Of a stretch of DNA of 7,891 nucleotides, positions 6,391-7,891 are shown piece after piece (positions within the stretch are counted from its first letter, which is position 1; every line of letters starts with the position of its first letter). The position numbers and the translations under genes are program-made. The stretch comes from Pseudonocardia sp. (GTDB lineage: Bacteria > Actinomycetota > Actinomycetes > Mycobacteriales > Pseudonocardiaceae): contig JAKDLE010000107.1 of the NCBI GenBank assembly GCA_030453005.1, positions 1 to 7,891 on the forward strand. The letters run 5' to 3'. Under the pieces are notes generated by a model. It did no database searches, was not told the origin of the DNA, and worked only from the letters and a program-made list of their open reading frames with translations.

Positions 6391-6893
6391 CGTTCTCTCC
6401 CTGTTCGGTTGCTGGGTCCGTTCTCGACGTCGTCCGGACCGGGCTTGATCACGACGACCGGACAGGCGGCGTGGGCGGCCACGTAGTGGCTGACCGAGCC
6501 GAGCAGCGCTCCGACGATCCGCCCGTGTCCGCGGGAGCCGACGACGAGCAGGTCCGCGTGCTCGGCGCTGCGCATCAGCACCTCGGCCGGGTGCCCCTCG
6601 ACGGGCGCGGTGGTCACCGTCTCGTCGCCTGCCGCCACCCCGGCGTCGGTGAGAGCCGATACCAGGATCTCCTCGGCCTCGACCACCGGATGGAAGTCGC
6701 CGACCGTCCTCATGTCCCCGAACGTCGATTCCGCCGGGAACTCCCACGCGGTCACCGCATGTACCGCGAGGCCGCGCGTGGACGCCTCGCGGACCGCCCA
6801 GCGGAGCGCGGCCAGCGATCCGGGTGATCCGTCGACGCCGACCACGATCCCGCCCACCGGATCCCGGGCGTCCGGTTCCGCCGGTGTGGCCAT
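6387..6893 (-). CDS. Universal stress protein (single UspA domain)
   Basis: A 168-residue UspA-domain protein, a little longer than the usual 140-150 because of short tails at both ends. Near the N terminus IVVGVDGSPGSLAALRWA carries the first nucleotide-binding Asp21. Near the C terminus the ATP-binding pattern G-2x-G-9x-G-S is complete (Gly119, Gly122, Gly132, Ser133), followed by ACPVVVIK, the last strand. By family knowledge it is an ATP-binding cytosolic dimer induced by starvation, hypoxia or redox stress. ATG 6893 overlaps the DUF488 stop by one base (TGATG) and its own stop overlaps the next gene start (ATGA), so it is the centre of a tightly coupled three-gene set. It is a different gene from the broken two-domain USP downstream. 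Confidence 0.94.
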   Translation of the reverse strand: MATPAEPDARDPVGGIVVGVDGSPGSLAALRWAVREASTRGLAVHAVTAWEFPAESTFGDMRTVGDFHPVVEAEEILVSALTDAGVAAGDETVTTAPVEGHPAEVLMRSAEHADLLVVGSRGHGRIVGALLGSVSHYVAAHAACPVVVIKPGPDDVENGPSNRTGRER

Positions 6894-7270
6894 CAACCGG
6901 CCCCTCCGTCGACGTCGAGCACGTCCGCGAGCACGAGGGCCCCGCTGATCTCGGTGTCCCGGGTGGCGGTGAGCAGGGTCACCGGGTGCTTCCTCGCCGA
7001 ACGGCGGAGCTGCTCCAGCACCTCGGCCCGTCCCGGGTCGTCGAGCTCCTTGCGGTAGCGGCGGGCGAACTCGGCGAACCGGTCCGGGTCGTGGCCGTAC
7101 CACGTCCGCAGCTCCGACGACGGAGCGATCTCCTTGTGCCACTCGTCGAGGTCGGCGCGGTCCTTGGACAGACCACGCGGCCAGAGGCGGTCGACGAGCA
7201 CCCGGGTGCCGTCCTCCACCGTACGGTCGTCATAGACCCGCCCGACTCGTACGCGGGGCTGTCGTGACAT
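6893..7270 (-). CDS. DUF488 family protein (YeaO-like)
   Basis: A 125-residue protein with the signature of the YeaO/DUF488 family: VGRVYDD, GTRVLVDRLWPRGLSKDRAD (residues 21-40), EWHKEIAPSSELRTWYGHDP (43-62), then RYRKEL and VTLLTATRD. The family's biochemical role is unknown to me; members are small cytosolic proteins often found beside stress or redox genes. ATG 7270 is chosen because AGAGGAG (7284-7278) lies seven bases upstream and the family homology starts a few residues in. A longer frame from 7333 adds only a Thr/Arg-rich low-complexity stretch. It starts 129 bp after the RbpA paralogue and overlaps the USP start by one base. Confidence 0.9.
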   Translation of the reverse strand: MSRQPRVRVGRVYDDRTVEDGTRVLVDRLWPRGLSKDRADLDEWHKEIAPSSELRTWYGHDPDRFAEFARRYRKELDDPGRAEVLEQLRRSARKHPVTLLTATRDTEISGALVLADVLDVDGGAG

Positions 7271-7399
7271 CCTCGGGCTCCTCTCGTCCGTCGTCGTCGT
7301 TGTCGTCCGTCGTCGTCGGGGCCCCGGGGCCACCCCCCTCGTTCTCCCATCTCGCCAGAGCGAGCGTGGAATCAGCGGTGATGGCCTCCGGTCGCCTGG
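7271..7399. other. Gap between the RbpA paralogue and DUF488, with a triplet-like direct repeat
   Basis: This 129-bp gap holds a 16-base unit (TCGTCCGTCGTCGTCG) at 7284-7299, repeated exactly at 7303-7318, giving a 19-base period of GTC-rich sequence. A weak 5-bp hairpin (CTCGC 7351-7355 with GCGAG 7360-7364) is also present. The gap is long enough for a promoter driving the DUF488-USP-CMD set, but I see no convincing -10/-35. The repeat overlaps the DUF488 ribosome binding site region. Confidence 0.5.
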
Positions 7400-7729
7400 T
7401 CACGGCCGCGGTCCCAGTGTCCGTCCGCTGCCCCCTCGACGGGCCCGTAGGCTCTGCAACGCCTCGGCCAGCAGGGCTTCGCACTCGGCCTCGGAGCGCC
7501 GTTCCAACAGGTGGGCCAACGGGGTCTTGAACGGCTTCCAGCCTACGGGAGCGGGCGGATCGGCGACGTCCCGACCGGCGGGGAGACCGCAATGACACTC
7601 CCACCGCTCCGGGGCGGCCACCCCGGCGGACCACCGTCGGCGCGTGCGGTGGCCGTTCCGGCACCAGTACGACACCTCGTTGCGCGACTGCGCCTGCCGG
7701 TCGGCGCCGACCGCGAGATGACGGGTCAT
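7400..7729 (-). CDS. RbpA-like RNA polymerase-binding protein (divergent paralogue)
   Basis: A 109-residue protein similar to RbpA, the actinobacterial factor that binds RNA polymerase and sigma to help open promoters. It keeps the zinc-ribbon-like core YWCRNGHRTRR...PERWECHCG (Cys23, His27, Cys45, Cys47). It also keeps the C-terminal sigma-interaction helix, LLERRSEAECEALLAEALQS, with Arg77-Arg78 where RbpA has its key arginines, and Lys65/Lys68 in the linker. It differs from housekeeping RbpA in a diverged N terminus, in Cys-x-Cys where Cys-x-x-Cys is usual, and in PLAHLLERRS replacing HWDMLLERRS. So it is probably an accessory paralogue that alters sigma use in stress. ATG 7729 follows a perfect GGAGGAGG (7745-7738) by eight bases. 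It begins 43 bp after the upstream gene. Confidence 0.8.
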   Translation of the reverse strand: MTRHLAVGADRQAQSRNEVSYWCRNGHRTRRRWSAGVAAPERWECHCGLPAGRDVADPPAPVGWKPFKTPLAHLLERRSEAECEALLAEALQSLRARRGGSGRTLGPRP

Positions 7730-7737
7730 CGGACGTA

Positions 7738-7745
7738 CCTCCTCC
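7738..7745 (-). promoter_or_regulatory. Strong ribosome binding site of the RbpA-like gene
   Basis: GGAGGAGG on the minus strand with an 8-nt spacer to ATG 7729, an ideal Shine-Dalgarno that settles the start. Confidence 0.8.
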
Positions 7746-7772
7746 AGTCCAGTGGGCGATCGAATGAACGGC

Positions 7773-7891
7773 CTACCGGAGCACGTCGAGTCGGAGCTTG
7801 AGGGCTTCCAGTTCGTCGCGCATGGAGGTGGGGAGCGTGTCGCCGATCTTGGCGAACCATTCCTCGATCAGGGGGATCTCGGCTTTCCACT
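7773..7891 (-). CDS. Unidentified protein, C-terminal 38 residues only
   Basis: The frame is open from the right window edge to TAG 7775-7773 and reads WKAEIPLIEEWFAKIGDTLP followed by TSMRDELEALKLRLDVLR. It looks like a real protein end: a mix of acidic and hydrophobic residues, an amphipathic leucine-rich final helix, and natural high-GC codon use. I do not recognise the family. It lies 43 bp upstream of the RbpA-like gene on the same strand and could share its transcript. Confidence 0.6.
   Translation of the reverse strand, partial: WKAEIPLIEEWFAKIGDTLPTSMRDELEALKLRLDVLR

Noticed and set aside
4742..6486. Overlapping long plus-strand frames across the right half
   Set aside because: They lie opposite the USP, folE, reductase and CMD sequences and show no recognisable protein; Arg/Pro/Gly-rich shadows.
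6893..7333. DUF488 start at 7333
   Set aside because: The added residues are a Thr/Arg run encoded by the direct repeat, and the good ribosome binding site sits before ATG 7270.
1..7891. tRNA, rRNA, CRISPR array, transposase or integrase
   Set aside because: I saw no tRNA-like cloverleaf, regular spacer-repeat pattern or transposase motif on either strand, so the deletions cannot be tied to a mobile element here.

Overview
The window is very GC-rich DNA with GTG starts, dense coding and an RbpA-type RNA polymerase-binding protein, so it comes from an actinomycete. The style of the proteins suggests Pseudonocardiales (Pseudonocardia-like); this is an inference from recalled protein families, not a search.

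Left half, + strand (1-3932). The 3' end of a FecCD-type permease and its FecE-type ATPase overlap by GTGA and form the tail of a siderophore/metal-chelate uptake operon. A small ABM-fold (YgiN-like) monooxygenase gene follows, then a complete glgX glycogen debranching enzyme with all four GH13 regions. glgX ends facing genes on the opposite strand. The 136 bp between the convergent genes holds a strong hairpin (16 bp perfect stem, 3988-4038), probably a two-way terminator.

Right half, - strand (7891-4069), read right to left. A partial unknown gene is followed by an RbpA paralogue, a DUF488/YeaO protein, a universal stress protein (USP) and a CxxC carboxymuconolactone-decarboxylase-family (AhpD-like) protein. 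The last three overlap by 1-4 bp. Next comes about 1.2 kb of wreckage: a two-domain USP with a stop codon, a frameshift and an internal deletion; the middle of a GTP cyclohydrolase I (folE); and a pyridine-nucleotide-disulfide-type FAD oxidoreductase that has lost its N terminus and two internal blocks. The strand ends with an intact single-domain globin, preceded by a 23-codon ORF that has a strong ribosome binding site and whose stop overlaps the globin ATG.

Together the right half looks like a redox, hypoxia or nitric-oxide stress island (RbpA, USPs, AhpD-like protein, reductase, globin) whose middle is decaying by repeated deletions. The alternative, that some indels are sequencing or assembly errors, cannot be excluded from the sequence alone.
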